Origin: Sulfurovum sp.
Lineage (GTDB): Bacteria > Campylobacterota > Campylobacteria > Campylobacterales > Sulfurovaceae
NCBI GenBank assembly: GCA_021166685.1
Contig: JAJPEU010000015.1
Location: 79,260 to 143,259, forward strand
Length of the DNA: 64,000 bases
Direction: 5' to 3'
Part shown: in pieces, positions 46,237-56,128 of the stretch
Layout of the letters: every line of letters starts with the position of its first letter
How positions within the stretch are numbered: the stretch's first letter is position 1
Made by a program: the position numbers and the translations under genes
Notes under the pieces: generated by a model
What the model saw: the letters and a program-made list of their open reading frames with translations, nothing else
Database searches by the model: none
Told to the model about the DNA's origin: nothing

Positions 46237-46959
46237 TCAATCAGTTGTTGTTTGGGGCAACGTCTCCACACTCGGAGTATCAACTTCGCTCTGCTGTACT
46301 TCTTTTGTTTTATCTTCTGCTGAAACAGTATGATTGACGTCAGGCGCTGAAACAGCAGGAGTTTCAGCCTCCAACTCAGGTTCACTGGCCGAAGGCTGTA
46401 TTTCTTTTAGCTTCTTCATCTCTGCTTTCAGATCATCAAGCTCCTCGCTTATATCAAACATTTCATCATCAAGCTCTTGAACTTTAGCTACGTTTGCCCC
46501 GTGAACATACACCAGCTCGCCTCCGTCTTTGCCTTGCTTGAGAATAAGAGCAACAAACAAAAGAAGAAGAACCATGTAGGCAATCTGGATTCCCCTCTTG
46601 CTTAATACCATGGAGAACAATTTTGCCAACCACACAACCCCGGATGCCAACATCAGGTAGGTACCTAAGTTTTTGTGTCCCCTGAGTGCTTCCTGTCCCT
46701 CATCGCTTAACAGCTCAAAAGCTTCTTTTCCGTCCGTCACTCCGGTAAAATAGGCTGCACCGGTCAGTATAGCCATCAACGTTATAAACAAAAACGAAGT
46801 TATACTGACAGCTCTTCTTTTAAGTACTAGATTTGAAAGCTCCAGCAAGAGAACGACGCCGGGCAATGCGATAGCAAAATGATCTACCGGCGGATGCAAT
46901 AAAACCGGGATATCAAAGGGAAAATTTATAGCAGGCAATGTAATAGTCGGAAATTCCAT
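46237..46959 (-). CDS. DUF2231-like membrane protein with acidic tail
   Basis: A 240-residue protein with about four helices in the first 145 residues, typical of DUF2231: HPPVDHFAIALPGVVLLLE with paired histidines, a second histidine (RGHKNLGTYLM) and GGELVYVHGANVAKV after the last helix. Residues ~160-240 form a soluble tail, first coiled coil (DEMFDISEELDDLKAEMKKLKE) then proline/glutamate-rich and likely disordered. The histidines could bind heme or metal. Function is unknown. It is in a minus-strand run with hemJ. Confidence 0.7.
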   Translation of the reverse strand: MEFPTITLPAINFPFDIPVLLHPPVDHFAIALPGVVLLLELSNLVLKRRAVSITSFLFITLMAILTGAAYFTGVTDGKEAFELLSDEGQEALRGHKNLGTYLMLASGVVWLAKLFSMVLSKRGIQIAYMVLLLLFVALILKQGKDGGELVYVHGANVAKVQELDDEMFDISEELDDLKAEMKKLKEIQPSASEPELEAETPAVSAPDVNHTVSAEDKTKEVQQSEVDTPSVETLPQTTTD

Positions 46960-47025
46960 ATATTGCTCCTTTCAGGACTTTTATATGAAATATTATATCA
47001 TAAAATAAAATTATTTTATACTATT

Positions 47026-47460
47026 TTAAAACGGTTTTACAACCACCATGATCACGATAAAAATCATCAACAGCGTTGGAACTTCATTGTAGATCCTTAA
47101 ATATTTGCTTGTTTTATAGTGAGGATTTTCCAGCATGATTTTACGGATATTTCCCAATGAAAAATGATACGCGATCAAAAATGCCACCAAAACCAATTTC
47201 GCATGCATCCATCCGCCGCTTGAAAAAATACCGGCATTTAAATAAATCATAGCCAAGCCTGAAAAAAGGGTTGCCCACATCGCAGGAACACCTATATACT
47301 TAAAAAGTTTATACTCTTGTATTTCTACAATATCGGTAAAGGATTTATTGTCTGCATTTTCACGATGATAGATAAACAACCTTGGGAGATAAAACAACAT
47401 TGCCATCCAGCTTACAAAACTCATCACATGAAATGCCAATATCCACGTATAAAATTCCAT
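47026..47460 (-). CDS. hemJ: HemJ-type protoporphyrinogen IX oxidase
   Basis: A 144-residue inner-membrane protein with four helices. AFHVMSFVSWMAMLFYLPRL carries the conserved heme histidine, GGWMHAKLVLV the second, and YLRIYNEVPTLLMIFIVIMV is the C-terminal signature. HemJ oxidises protoporphyrinogen in the last steps of heme synthesis, and Campylobacterota commonly use it in place of HemY or HemG. Its ATG shares one base with the upstream nuclease stop (TAATG). Confidence 0.88.
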   Translation of the reverse strand: MEFYTWILAFHVMSFVSWMAMLFYLPRLFIYHRENADNKSFTDIVEIQEYKLFKYIGVPAMWATLFSGLAMIYLNAGIFSSGGWMHAKLVLVAFLIAYHFSLGNIRKIMLENPHYKTSKYLRIYNEVPTLLMIFIVIMVVVKPF

Positions 47461-49004
47461 TATTCCCTCACTCTGCTAAAATCTTTTTTATTGTACACGA
47501 CCAGTTGTAATTGTTTATAATATCCTAAATGCGCATAGTGTAACTTTAGTTTGCTTCCTTGCGGCGGGATATCTTTTTTATTTTTAAAGTGGATGGGCAG
47601 CTTTTGTCCGTTAAAATAAAAGTTTTTGTCTTTATAAATCCCGATAATTTCTTTAAACGCTTCATTTTGTATTTTTGTATTTTGATTAAAATAGGGAGCG
47701 GTTTTGATTTTGGTTTTTTCTTTGGCCTTGTAGGCATGTGTAATCTCTTTTAATCCCTTGTACAGAGCGATATTTTGAACTACAATGTCATATCGGCGAC
47801 CCTCTGTAAGTCCTTTCGCACAACCATACAAATAGATGCCGCGCCCGTTTGGGGACTGCTTGATCAGGGCATGGTTTCCTCTCTTCATCAATACCACTGC
47901 ATCTTCCAGCAGAACTTCCTCTTTTAGGGATTCAATGCCATAAAGGAACTCTATCGGTTTGGAAACAGCTGCCTTATGCTCTTGAGAATTTTTATCTGGA
48001 ACATAAGAATGCGTATCAAAAAAAGCATAGACAGGCAAATGATCAGAATAGCCTTTCCCCTTGTGTTTGCCATGGTCATATTGCCAGCGGCTGATGTACC
48101 CTTGATCTGTAAAGAGATAAGGGGCCTTAAATACTTTAAAAGAGTGGTTAACATAATCAATACCTTTTTTGTCGAACATACCAGCAGGAAGCAATATGTG
48201 ATCCAAAGTACTTTTATTCCCATAAAATTTATGGCTCCATCTTTGCACAAAAGGAAGCTCCTGCCATAAATTATAATGGCTTCCTTTTTGCGCTTTTGAC
48301 ATTTCATCTTTCTGCAGCAATCTCCCTTCAGAGACGGTATGGAGCACATGATTGATGCCTGTTTGCCCGTTTGTATTGTCAAGTCTGTGATTGAGTGTCA
48401 AATATGCATCATAATCGCTGTTAAGATCCCCCATAACAATATAATCTGTATCGGGAGACAAAGACATAATGTACTTTTCTAGCTTTTTTGCATAAATGAT
48501 GCGTTTGCTCTCTTTTCCGCCTCTGCTTTTTGATTTCCAATGATTGACAAAAAGCTTCACAAAATGCTCTTGCACTTCTACGTCCGCTTCCAATATATTG
48601 CGTATATTCGGTTTATGGCTTATCACCAGCTCTTTATGTGCCCGTATAGGATATCGCGAAAGCAATGCAACCTGGATCGACGTATTTGTTTTTGTCGTAA
48701 TGGCACTATATTGATAATCACATCCAACCTCTTCAAGGCGTTTTTGAAGCTGCCTGAGCACATTACTATTTTCTATCTCTTGGAGTCCAAGAATATCTGC
48801 ATCCAAATCACAGATAACTTCTGCGGTATGATTGAGCTTAGTGTCCGCCATATGTTCATCCCAATTATGTTTGCCGGGAATATATTGTTCGTATTCGCTT
48901 CCTTGAAAAGATGCATCAAAAAGGTTTTCTACATTATAGGTTGCTATCTTAAAAGGTTTAGCGCACAACAGCAACGGCAATAAGAAAACATAAAGATATC
49001 GCAA
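47460..49004 (-). CDS. Secreted endonuclease/exonuclease/phosphatase-family protein
   Basis: A 514-residue exported protein: signal peptide MRYLYVFLLPLLLCAKP, then an EEP-family catalytic domain to ~340 with TYNVENLFD, LGLQEIENS, NHWKSKSRGG, VMGDLNSDYD, LDHILLPAG and YSDHLPVYAF. These are the metal- and phosphate-binding residues of DNase I-like nucleases. The last ~160 residues look like an OB-fold-like beta domain (KKDIPPQGSKLKLHYAHLGYY) that may bind nucleic acid. An extracellular DNase or nutrient-scavenging role is inferred. RNA, DNA or lipid substrate is open. Confidence 0.82.
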   Translation of the reverse strand: MRYLYVFLLPLLLCAKPFKIATYNVENLFDASFQGSEYEQYIPGKHNWDEHMADTKLNHTAEVICDLDADILGLQEIENSNVLRQLQKRLEEVGCDYQYSAITTKTNTSIQVALLSRYPIRAHKELVISHKPNIRNILEADVEVQEHFVKLFVNHWKSKSRGGKESKRIIYAKKLEKYIMSLSPDTDYIVMGDLNSDYDAYLTLNHRLDNTNGQTGINHVLHTVSEGRLLQKDEMSKAQKGSHYNLWQELPFVQRWSHKFYGNKSTLDHILLPAGMFDKKGIDYVNHSFKVFKAPYLFTDQGYISRWQYDHGKHKGKGYSDHLPVYAFFDTHSYVPDKNSQEHKAAVSKPIEFLYGIESLKEEVLLEDAVVLMKRGNHALIKQSPNGRGIYLYGCAKGLTEGRRYDIVVQNIALYKGLKEITHAYKAKEKTKIKTAPYFNQNTKIQNEAFKEIIGIYKDKNFYFNGQKLPIHFKNKKDIPPQGSKLKLHYAHLGYYKQLQLVVYNKKDFSRVRE

Positions 49005-49080
49005 ACGTAATCCTCTATTTTGTATTGATGAACTATTGTATCAAAGGAAATAAGGAAGAAAAGAAAAAATTGTCAAATTG

Positions 49081-49956
49081 TCAGACAAAAGATGCACTAT
49101 TAAATGTTATGCAATCTTCATGAAGCACGATTTGTTTAGTTTCAATAAGTATCGTAAGTGTATGTTTAAAATTTTTTTTACTCAATCCGAATACTTTTTG
49201 AATCTCCTCTGCATCGCTTTTGTAGGTAAAAGATAACTGGCCGCCTTGCTCCTTAAGCAATCGGAGTACTTTATCCTGCGCTTCCTCCGCTTTGGCTTTT
49301 TTACCTATAGGCTGCAAGGAAAGATCCAGTTTATAATCTTTCCTTACCGTTTTAATATAGGCTTTTTTGCGATCCCCTATTTTTACCTCTTCAAAAATCT
49401 CATTATCAAACAGCATTCCTTCGTACTGGCTGTCTGCAGCGACTTTATATCCCAAAGGGGTTTTGGCAATCACAACTATCTCCATCTCTTTGTTTGGATG
49501 CAGCCCCTTCATGTCGCGGTTGAAATATTTGCCTATTTTCTGCGTACCGTAAAGCCGGCCTGTTTGTTCGTCCAGACAAATGCGCAGAATATATTTTTTT
49601 CCGATATTAAAATACTCTTTTTGCTGAGAAAGAGGGACAAAGAGATCTTTTGGCAAACCCCAATTAACAAATGCTCCGTATGATTTGTAATCCACCACCG
49701 TAAAATACCCATACTCGCCCAGTTTTGCATAAGGCATTTTAGTCGTCGCTACAGGACGGTCTTCAGAATCCGTGTAGACAAATACGTCTATCAGTGCGCC
49801 CAAGGGCATCTCGTCTTCCATAACATAAATATTGGGCAGCAACACCTCGTGAAAGTCCTGAGCAGCAAGATAAAGACCGAAGTCAGTATCCCGTTCCACC
49901 TTTAGAGTGTTGACCTCACCGATTTTAATATGCGTATTTTGAAGCTTGTTTGGCAT
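49081..49956 (-). CDS. CvfB-like S1 RNA-binding protein
   Basis: A 291-residue cytosolic protein with S1-like RNA-binding domains followed by a C-terminal winged helix, as in CvfB/YitL. Typical stretches are GEYGYFTVVDYKSYGAFVNWGLPKDLFVP (S1 fold) and LSFTYKSDAEEIQKVFGLSKKNFKHTLTIL (winged helix). TATAAT on the minus strand at 50011-50016 is a likely -10. The start at 49956 has a weak ribosome site; a frame start 14 residues upstream has none. Family members affect virulence gene expression in other bacteria; the target here is unknown. Confidence 0.82.
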   Translation of the reverse strand: MPNKLQNTHIKIGEVNTLKVERDTDFGLYLAAQDFHEVLLPNIYVMEDEMPLGALIDVFVYTDSEDRPVATTKMPYAKLGEYGYFTVVDYKSYGAFVNWGLPKDLFVPLSQQKEYFNIGKKYILRICLDEQTGRLYGTQKIGKYFNRDMKGLHPNKEMEIVVIAKTPLGYKVAADSQYEGMLFDNEIFEEVKIGDRKKAYIKTVRKDYKLDLSLQPIGKKAKAEEAQDKVLRLLKEQGGQLSFTYKSDAEEIQKVFGLSKKNFKHTLTILIETKQIVLHEDCITFNSASFV

Positions 49957-50028
49957 GATAGGTTTTTCCGTCGTATTAAAGTATTGCGAACTGCACACAA
50001 TCTATAAATGATTATATCCAATTTTACG

Positions 50029-51807
50029 TTATTGCGCTATCGCTTCTAAATGTTTTGCAAAATCTTCAGGCTTTATAAAACCTGTCAAACTTTTCTCTGG
50101 CAGAAAATTGTTGTTTTTGTCAAAAAAAATGATATTGGGAGTCCCAAAAAGTTCAAACTTTTTAAGCAGCGCTTTGTCTTCTTCGGTGTTTTTAGTCAAA
50201 TCTATTTTAATAAACGTAAACTTTTTAAGCTGTTCTTGCACGACTGGATTTGGGAAAGTGATAAGCTCAAGTTCATCGCACGCAGAACATGAAGCTTTTC
50301 CAAAATCCACAACTACCGGTTTTTCAGAAGCTTGAACCTCCTGCATCAATCTCTCCACAGAATAACCCAAATGGGTACTTTTGTCCTCTTCTTGGGCAGC
50401 AAATGTCGCTTTGGCACCGGAAGTAAATTTTTCAAACGGATCAAGTATCGAGGTTGCACCGCTAAGCGCACCTACAAACAACGATGACCCATAGAGGAAA
50501 AAGACCAAAGCAAGAAGTCTGAAAAGTTTCAGCGCTCCCTCATCCTCTTTACTCTCAAAGACCCCCATATAGAGCGCAGACCCCAAAAAAAGCAATGCCC
50601 AAAGTACTACCGTAACGCTATCTGGCAAAATACGGCTTAACATAAAGATGGCAAGCCCCAACATCATCACCCCGAAGACTTGTGAAACACGCATCATCCA
50701 TCCTCCAGGACGCGGCATAAACTTGCCTGCACCTATCCCTACCAAAAGCAACGGCATCCCCATACCCATACTCATCACAAAAAGCGCCCATCCTCCAAGC
50801 CATGCATCTCCTGTGTGGGAAATAAACAACACGGCTCCGCCAAGCGGAGGTGCAACGCAGGGGCCTACAATAAGCGCGGAAAGCAATCCCATGACGGCCG
50901 TCCCCATAAGTCCTTTGCTTTTGGCTGCATCATCGCTGGCTTTAGAGATTTTAGACTGCCAAGAAGCAGGAAGCCCTATCTCATAATAACCAAAAAGTGA
51001 AAGGGCCAAAGCAACAAAAAGTCCGGCAAACAGCGTCAAAACCCAAGGATTTTGCATTGCTGCTTGAATGTCTGCTCCCAGGAGGCCTGCAACCACCCCC
51101 ACAAAAGTATAGGTCAGCGCCATAGAAACAACATACACCAGCGAGATAAAAAATGCTTTGGCTACACTGGGTTTTTCATCACCCGATTGTGAAACTATAA
51201 TGGAAGAAAGAATTGGAATCATCGGAAAAACACAAGGGGTAAGAGCCAAAAGCAGACCGAAAACAAAAAACAACACAATCACAAACCATGAACTTTCACT
51301 TCCCAGTACATCGGCAATTTTTGCGGTATTTCCTTCTTTTGTCAAAGAGGAAATCTTGTCAAAAATACTTAGTTCTTCTCCTTTAAAGTCAAACGTTTCG
51401 GTTATGGGCTGATAACAAATGCCTTTGTCGGAACATCCTTCAAATTTTACTGCGAGCGTATAATTCCCTTTGATTTGAGATTCGATCTGTTCTGCAGGAA
51501 TAGAAACATGTATAGCTTTTTCATACACTTCCTCTCCTTCAAAATCAATCGCTTGAGGTTTGACAGCCTCCACTTTTTTTTCAACAGGAGATACAATCAT
51601 AAATTCCAATGATTCTTTGTACACATGAATACTTTGGGCGATTGTAATGTCTATTTCAATCGTATTGTTTTGCTTGGCTGCGCTGACCCTGAAGGCATCT
51701 TCAGGTTTTAAAAATTCCTGTTTTTGAATTGCACTGCCAAACCCTCCCAGCACAAAGGTACTCAAAACAACACTGATCCATACCATTTTTTTTATTATAC
51801 TGCCCAT
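50029..51807 (-). CDS. dsbD: Thiol:disulfide interchange protein DsbD
   Basis: A 592-residue inner-membrane protein that carries electrons from cytoplasmic thioredoxin to the periplasm. In order: signal peptide, DsbD-alpha domain with its cysteines in EGCSDKGICYQP, eight-helix domain with LTPCVFPMIP and VGPCVAPPLGG, and a thioredoxin-like C-terminal domain with GKASCSACDE. Reduced thiols are needed for heme attachment, which fits the c-type cytochromes in this window. It is full length. TATAAT boxes at 51839-51844 and 51847-51852 on the minus strand could be its promoter. Confidence 0.94.
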   Translation of the reverse strand: MGSIIKKMVWISVVLSTFVLGGFGSAIQKQEFLKPEDAFRVSAAKQNNTIEIDITIAQSIHVYKESLEFMIVSPVEKKVEAVKPQAIDFEGEEVYEKAIHVSIPAEQIESQIKGNYTLAVKFEGCSDKGICYQPITETFDFKGEELSIFDKISSLTKEGNTAKIADVLGSESSWFVIVLFFVFGLLLALTPCVFPMIPILSSIIVSQSGDEKPSVAKAFFISLVYVVSMALTYTFVGVVAGLLGADIQAAMQNPWVLTLFAGLFVALALSLFGYYEIGLPASWQSKISKASDDAAKSKGLMGTAVMGLLSALIVGPCVAPPLGGAVLFISHTGDAWLGGWALFVMSMGMGMPLLLVGIGAGKFMPRPGGWMMRVSQVFGVMMLGLAIFMLSRILPDSVTVVLWALLFLGSALYMGVFESKEDEGALKLFRLLALVFFLYGSSLFVGALSGATSILDPFEKFTSGAKATFAAQEEDKSTHLGYSVERLMQEVQASEKPVVVDFGKASCSACDELELITFPNPVVQEQLKKFTFIKIDLTKNTEEDKALLKKFELFGTPNIIFFDKNNNFLPEKSLTGFIKPEDFAKHLEAIAQ

Positions 51808-51838
51808 TTTTTCTCTTTTTTTCTTTATTTTTTATTCA

Positions 51839-51892
51839 ATTATAGTATTATAATTACATCTAAGCCGCATACTGCTCTCTAAAGATTATAGT
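51839..51892. promoter_or_regulatory. Divergent promoter region, dsbD / DUF255 gene
   Basis: An AT-rich 113-base gap. Minus-strand TATAAT at 51839-51844 and 51847-51852 could serve dsbD. Plus-strand TATAGT at 51887-51892 could serve the DUF255 gene. No inverted repeat stands out. Confidence 0.35.
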
Positions 51893-51920
51893 ACAAATTG
51901 AATTATAAAAAAGGTCACTT

Positions 51921-53861
51921 ATGGCAAATCATCTGAAAAATGAACACTCTCCTTATCTCCGGCAACATGCCAAGAACCCGGTAAATTGGTATCCGTGGGG
52001 TGAAGAAGCATTTAAAAAAGCCAAAAAAGAACATAAGCCTGTTTTTCTTTCAATCGGCTACAGTTCGTGTCACTGGTGTCATGTGATGGAGCACGAATCC
52101 TTTGAAAATAAACAAACTGCAAAAATTCTAAATGAATATTTTATTTCTATCAAAGTAGACAGGGAGGAACGTCCTGATATTGACAAGCACTTTCAGGGAG
52201 TTTATCAGCTTATAAATTCCCGTCCGGGCGGTTGGCCTGCATCTATTTTTCTTACCGAAGAGCTCAAACCTTTTTATGCGGCAACTTACATCCCTCCCGA
52301 ACCACGCTACGGCATGATGAGTTTTGAGTCGCTTTTGGAGATGATCGCGCAAAAATACCGTAGCGAAAAAGAACTCCTTACCCAAAAAGCAGAAGAGATT
52401 TTGACTTTTCTTAATCCAAAAATAGACAAAATTCAAGCCACAACACTTGATGAAAGCATTATCGGTCGTTTTTTAAACCAAGCCAAACAACTTTTTGACT
52501 ATCAAAACGGAGGATTCAACCAGGCTCCCAAATTTCCGCAAGCTTCACTCCTTGATCTGCTTCTTGATCTTTACAGTCTCACTAGAGACGAAGAGGCACT
52601 CTCTATGGGAACAGTATCACTTCTTTCGATGGCAAAGGGAGGCTTGTACGATAGGGTGGAGGGTGGTTTTTGCCGCTACTCTACAGACAATCAATGGCTG
52701 GTTCCCCACTTTGAAAAAATGACGTATGACAATGCTCTGCTTGCTGAAGTATACCTGAAAGCCTACCGCATCACTCAAAATACTGCTTACAAAACAATCG
52801 CTTTTGAAACATTAGATTTTATGCTAAAAAAAATGAACCAAAACGGACTTTTTTATTCCGCAAGCGATGCGGATACAGAGGGGGAAGAGGGAAAATATTT
52901 TATTTATACCTACGAAGAAGCGCTCAAATCTTTTCAAAAAGCAAACATTCCAAGCAAAGAACATGCCAAGCTTGCGGCTGTCTTGCATATCACAAAAGCA
53001 GGTAATTTTGAAGGCAAAAATATCATCCGGACAGAAGATCCTCAGCATTCAGATATCCCTTTCTACGAAGAGGCGATCGGGGCTTTAAAAAAATGCAGAG
53101 AAAGGCGCACCTACCCCTTCATAGACAAAAAAATCATTGTCTCTTGGAATGCCATGATGATCAAAGCACTTTTTAAAGCTGCCCGTGTCAACGAACGCTA
53201 TCTTAAAGCAGCCATTGGCTCTTTAGACAGACTGCTTGAAACGATGTATATCCATTCTCAGCTCTTTCACTCTGCGCTTATAGATAAAAAACCAAAAATA
53301 CATGCTTTTTTGGAAGACTATGCCTTTTTGGGCGAAGCACTGATAGAGGCTTACAAAACTACCCTGGATGAAAGATACCTTATTATTGCCGCCAAGCTGA
53401 CAAACAGTGCCATAGAAAAATATTATGTACACGGGAAATGGAAATTCTCCCGCGGCGAATTTGAAACTGATGCAGATCTTTATGACAGCTCATATCCTTC
53501 ATCGGTTTCAACAATGCTTTGCGTACTTCTTAGTCTCTCTTCACTGGTTGACACCGTTTACAAAAAGTTTGTTTTTAAAACTTTGGAGCTTAACTCTTAT
53601 GATGTCATGCGCCAACCTATCTCGACACCGAAGCTAAGCCATATGGTGATACGCTACCTCAAGGACGACCTTATCATTAAAGCCAAAGAAGAAACGCTCA
53701 AAATATACATTGAAAAAATGGACACCGTCCCTTATCCTTTTACACTGTTTAAAAATAGTTTAAATGATGATTTTATGATCTGCAACAGCAACAGTTGCTT
53801 TGGGCATGAAAAAGAATTTAGCCACATCATCAGCCGCATACAGACCAGAACGGAGAACTAA
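51921..53861 (+). CDS. DUF255/YyaL thioredoxin-fold protein with glycosidase-like domain
   Basis: A 646-residue protein of the SSP411/YyaL family. The N-terminal thioredoxin-like domain opens [20 protein letters not shown] and has the redox-like pair C50-H-W-C53 in [10 protein letters not shown]. The rest is an alpha/alpha barrel as in N-acyl-glucosamine epimerases ([41 protein letters not shown]). No signal peptide is seen. Reaction unknown. It is divergent from dsbD, but this alone does not show a redox link. The ATG follows AAGGTC. Confidence 0.9.
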   Translation: MANHLKNEHSPYLRQHAKNPVNWYPWGEEAFKKAKKEHKPVFLSIGYSSCHWCHVMEHESFENKQTAKILNEYFISIKVDREERPDIDKHFQGVYQLINSRPGGWPASIFLTEELKPFYAATYIPPEPRYGMMSFESLLEMIAQKYRSEKELLTQKAEEILTFLNPKIDKIQATTLDESIIGRFLNQAKQLFDYQNGGFNQAPKFPQASLLDLLLDLYSLTRDEEALSMGTVSLLSMAKGGLYDRVEGGFCRYSTDNQWLVPHFEKMTYDNALLAEVYLKAYRITQNTAYKTIAFETLDFMLKKMNQNGLFYSASDADTEGEEGKYFIYTYEEALKSFQKANIPSKEHAKLAAVLHITKAGNFEGKNIIRTEDPQHSDIPFYEEAIGALKKCRERRTYPFIDKKIIVSWNAMMIKALFKAARVNERYLKAAIGSLDRLLETMYIHSQLFHSALIDKKPKIHAFLEDYAFLGEALIEAYKTTLDERYLIIAAKLTNSAIEKYYVHGKWKFSRGEFETDADLYDSSYPSSVSTMLCVLLSLSSLVDTVYKKFVFKTLELNSYDVMRQPISTPKLSHMVIRYLKDDLIIKAKEETLKIYIEKMDTVPYPFTLFKNSLNDDFMICNSNSCFGHEKEFSHIISRIQTRTEN

Positions 53862-54262
53862 TTTTATTTGAAAGAGCAAGAAGAAACGTAAGATTTCAAG
53901 CTCTTTTCTCCGCAACAACAACAGCGGCTGCTTCTATCAAATTTAAAATTATTCAAATCGCTATGAGATGCAGCAAGTTTAAAATGCATTGTTCTGTTTC
54001 TTGTGTCGCCTCTTAATGATTGCCTCGATTGCATTGACACTCAATAAGATCCGATCACTCCGTCCATTGCAAAAAAAGAAAACAGATTCCACTGTTTTAT
54101 CATCCGCCTTTTATGAACTATGGACCACCAATCAAATATCAGCAGCACGTCCTGCCTTTGGATTCCTTATTGAAGCGATTCAATACGTATCGGCAATAAA
54201 ATTGCATTAATACTAATTTTTTTTAAACACAAAAAGATTTGGCAATAGATATAATATTTGGC
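53862..54262. other. 401-base gap without a confident gene
   Basis: A stem candidate (AAAGAGC 53871-53877 with GCTCTTT 53900-53906, followed by TTC) could terminate the upstream gene. AAAACAG-N6-CTGTTTT at 54079-54098 is a second inverted repeat. A 41-codon minus-strand frame at 53864-53989 with four consecutive cysteines and short plus-strand frames exist, but none has a good ribosome site. TATAAT at 54250-54255 is the likely -10 of the next gene. Confidence 0.4.
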
Positions 54263-55771
54263 ATGAAAGAAAGCCTTAAAATATTTTATTCCGACATCAG
54301 AAATTCGTTCAAAGATTTGTTGCCTATTATTGCGGTTGTGACGTTTTTCCAAGCAGGGATCATCCAAGCCGTTCCTCAGAACCTCACCTCTATTGTGATC
54401 GGTTTATGTATTGTTGCTGTGGGACTGGCTCTTTTTATTAGAGGATTGGAGCTTGGCATTTTTCCTATCGGGGAAAGCCTTGCGGTCGATTTTGCCAAAA
54501 AAGGATCACTTTTTTGGCTGCTTCTTTTTGCGTTCACTATAGGTTTTTCCACTACCGTTGCAGAACCGGCCTTGATCGCAATAGCCAATAAAGCGGCTAT
54601 CATTAGCAGTGGGCTCATTGATGCTTTTTGGCTTCGTATGACTGTGGCGCTTTCGGTGGGGTGTGCTATTGCTCTTGGGGTATTGCGTATTTTGCTGGGT
54701 CATCCGATTCACTATTATATTATGGGCGGATATATTTTTGCAGTAGCAATTACTTTTTTTGCTCCGAAAGAAATTATTGGCTTGGCTTATGACAGCGGAG
54801 GGATTACGACATCCACTGTAACCGTACCGCTGGTGGCTGCCCTGGGTATCGGACTGGCTTCAAGCATTAAAGGGCGAAATCCTGCCATAGATGGTTTTGG
54901 TCTTATTGCTTTTGCTTCGCTCACTCCGATGATTTTTGTTCAGATTTACGGTATTGTTGTTTACAACTTTAGTGAAACCTTCTCGATAGAGGCTGGAACA
55001 GTAACAAATCAAATAAAAGCCAATATAGATGCTTATGTTTTTTCATTTTTTGAAATTTTAATGGGTCTTTTGGAAGTCATCAAGAATGTTGTCCCTATTT
55101 TGGCAGTTATTTTTTTCTTTCAATATTTTATCATTAAAAGAGCTGTTCCTCATTTACGTAAAATTATAACAGGAATCATGTTGGTGATTTTGGGACTTTA
55201 TGCTTTTATCATAGGACTTGAAATGGGACTCTTTCCTATAGGATCAGCTATTGCATTCCAATTAACTTCTATGCAAAACATAGAACTGGTTTATCTTTTT
55301 GCATTTTTAATTAGTTTTTCTACAACAATGGCGGAACCGGCGCTTATGGCTATTGCACTTAAAGTAGAAGAAATAAGCCAGGGCAACATAAAACAAAAAC
55401 CTTTGCGCCTCGTTGTTGCCATGGGTGCATCCATCGGAGTTACGTTGGGTACCTATCGTATTGTACAAGGTGATCCGATTCATTATTATATTATTGCCGG
55501 ATACATAGTAGTGATCATTTTTACCTATTTTGCTCCTCGCTATATTATTCCTATCGCCTATGACAGCGGCGGAGTAACGACATCTACCGTAACCGTGCCC
55601 CTGGTAACAGCACTGGGGCTTGGATTGGCAGAAAATGTCGAAGGGCGAAATCCTCTGATTGACGGATTTGGACTTATTGCATTTGCGGTTCTTTTTCCTG
55701 TACTGACCGTCATGGGATACGGCATTTTTGCCCACTATCAACAATCCAAAACAAAAGGAGTTGCATCATGA
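54263..55771 (+). CDS. DUF1538 membrane protein, internally duplicated
   Basis: A 502-residue protein with roughly ten to twelve helices and a clear two-fold repeat. Repeat 1 has [18 protein letters not shown] and [20 protein letters not shown]; repeat 2 has [18 protein letters not shown] and [20 protein letters not shown]. Each ends with [15 protein letters not shown]. The duplicated, near-symmetric helices with discontinuous polar motifs suggest a transporter, but no substrate is known to me. A TATAAT at 54250-54255 sits 7 bases before the ATG, so the message may be almost leaderless; a TTG 24 bases upstream is an alternative. It overlaps the PII-like gene by ATGA. Confidence 0.82.
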   Translation: MKESLKIFYSDIRNSFKDLLPIIAVVTFFQAGIIQAVPQNLTSIVIGLCIVAVGLALFIRGLELGIFPIGESLAVDFAKKGSLFWLLLFAFTIGFSTTVAEPALIAIANKAAIISSGLIDAFWLRMTVALSVGCAIALGVLRILLGHPIHYYIMGGYIFAVAITFFAPKEIIGLAYDSGGITTSTVTVPLVAALGIGLASSIKGRNPAIDGFGLIAFASLTPMIFVQIYGIVVYNFSETFSIEAGTVTNQIKANIDAYVFSFFEILMGLLEVIKNVVPILAVIFFFQYFIIKRAVPHLRKIITGIMLVILGLYAFIIGLEMGLFPIGSAIAFQLTSMQNIELVYLFAFLISFSTTMAEPALMAIALKVEEISQGNIKQKPLRLVVAMGASIGVTLGTYRIVQGDPIHYYIIAGYIVVIIFTYFAPRYIIPIAYDSGGVTTSTVTVPLVTALGLGLAENVEGRNPLIDGFGLIAFAVLFPVLTVMGYGIFAHYQQSKTKGVAS

Positions 55772-56118
55772 AGTTTACAGCACTTATCGCCATCATTCAA
55801 GACAAAGACGAAGAAGAGGCTATCAAGGTAGCCAAAGAAGCAGGAGCAGGCAGTGTCACCATTATCGCCGGGAAAAATATCGGCCTTGAAGAAAAGAAGG
55901 TCTTTTTTGGCTTAACGCTTGAAGAGAACATATCGGTATTGCTCTTTATCCTGCCAAGAAAACTTTCCCTGAAAGTCATGAGAGTTTTGAGAGAAACATT
56001 TGATTTGGACAATCCTGAAAACAGCGGTCTTGCCGTTACAATACCCCTAAGCCATGTTGCCGGATTGGACACTAAAGAGCTACAAAAATTTGAAGATGAT
56101 ATTAAAAATATGCTATAG
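55768..56118 (+). CDS. PII-like signalling protein
   Basis: A 116-residue protein with a PII-like ferredoxin fold: [39 protein letters not shown] matches the beta-alpha-beta start of PII proteins, ending in EDDIKNML. The usual tyrosine-bearing T-loop is not visible in the middle ([20 protein letters not shown]). PII proteins sense ATP/ADP, 2-oxoglutarate or other small molecules and bind partner proteins. It overlaps the DUF1538 gene by four bases, so it probably acts on that membrane protein. Confidence 0.75.
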   Translation: MKFTALIAIIQDKDEEEAIKVAKEAGAGSVTIIAGKNIGLEEKKVFFGLTLEENISVLLFILPRKLSLKVMRVLRETFDLDNPENSGLAVTIPLSHVAGLDTKELQKFEDDIKNML

Positions 56119-56128
56119 GAGATAAACC

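Noticed and set aside
53989..54210. 73-codon plus-strand frame in the gap
   Set aside because: No ribosome site, mixed composition, and crosses an inverted repeat.
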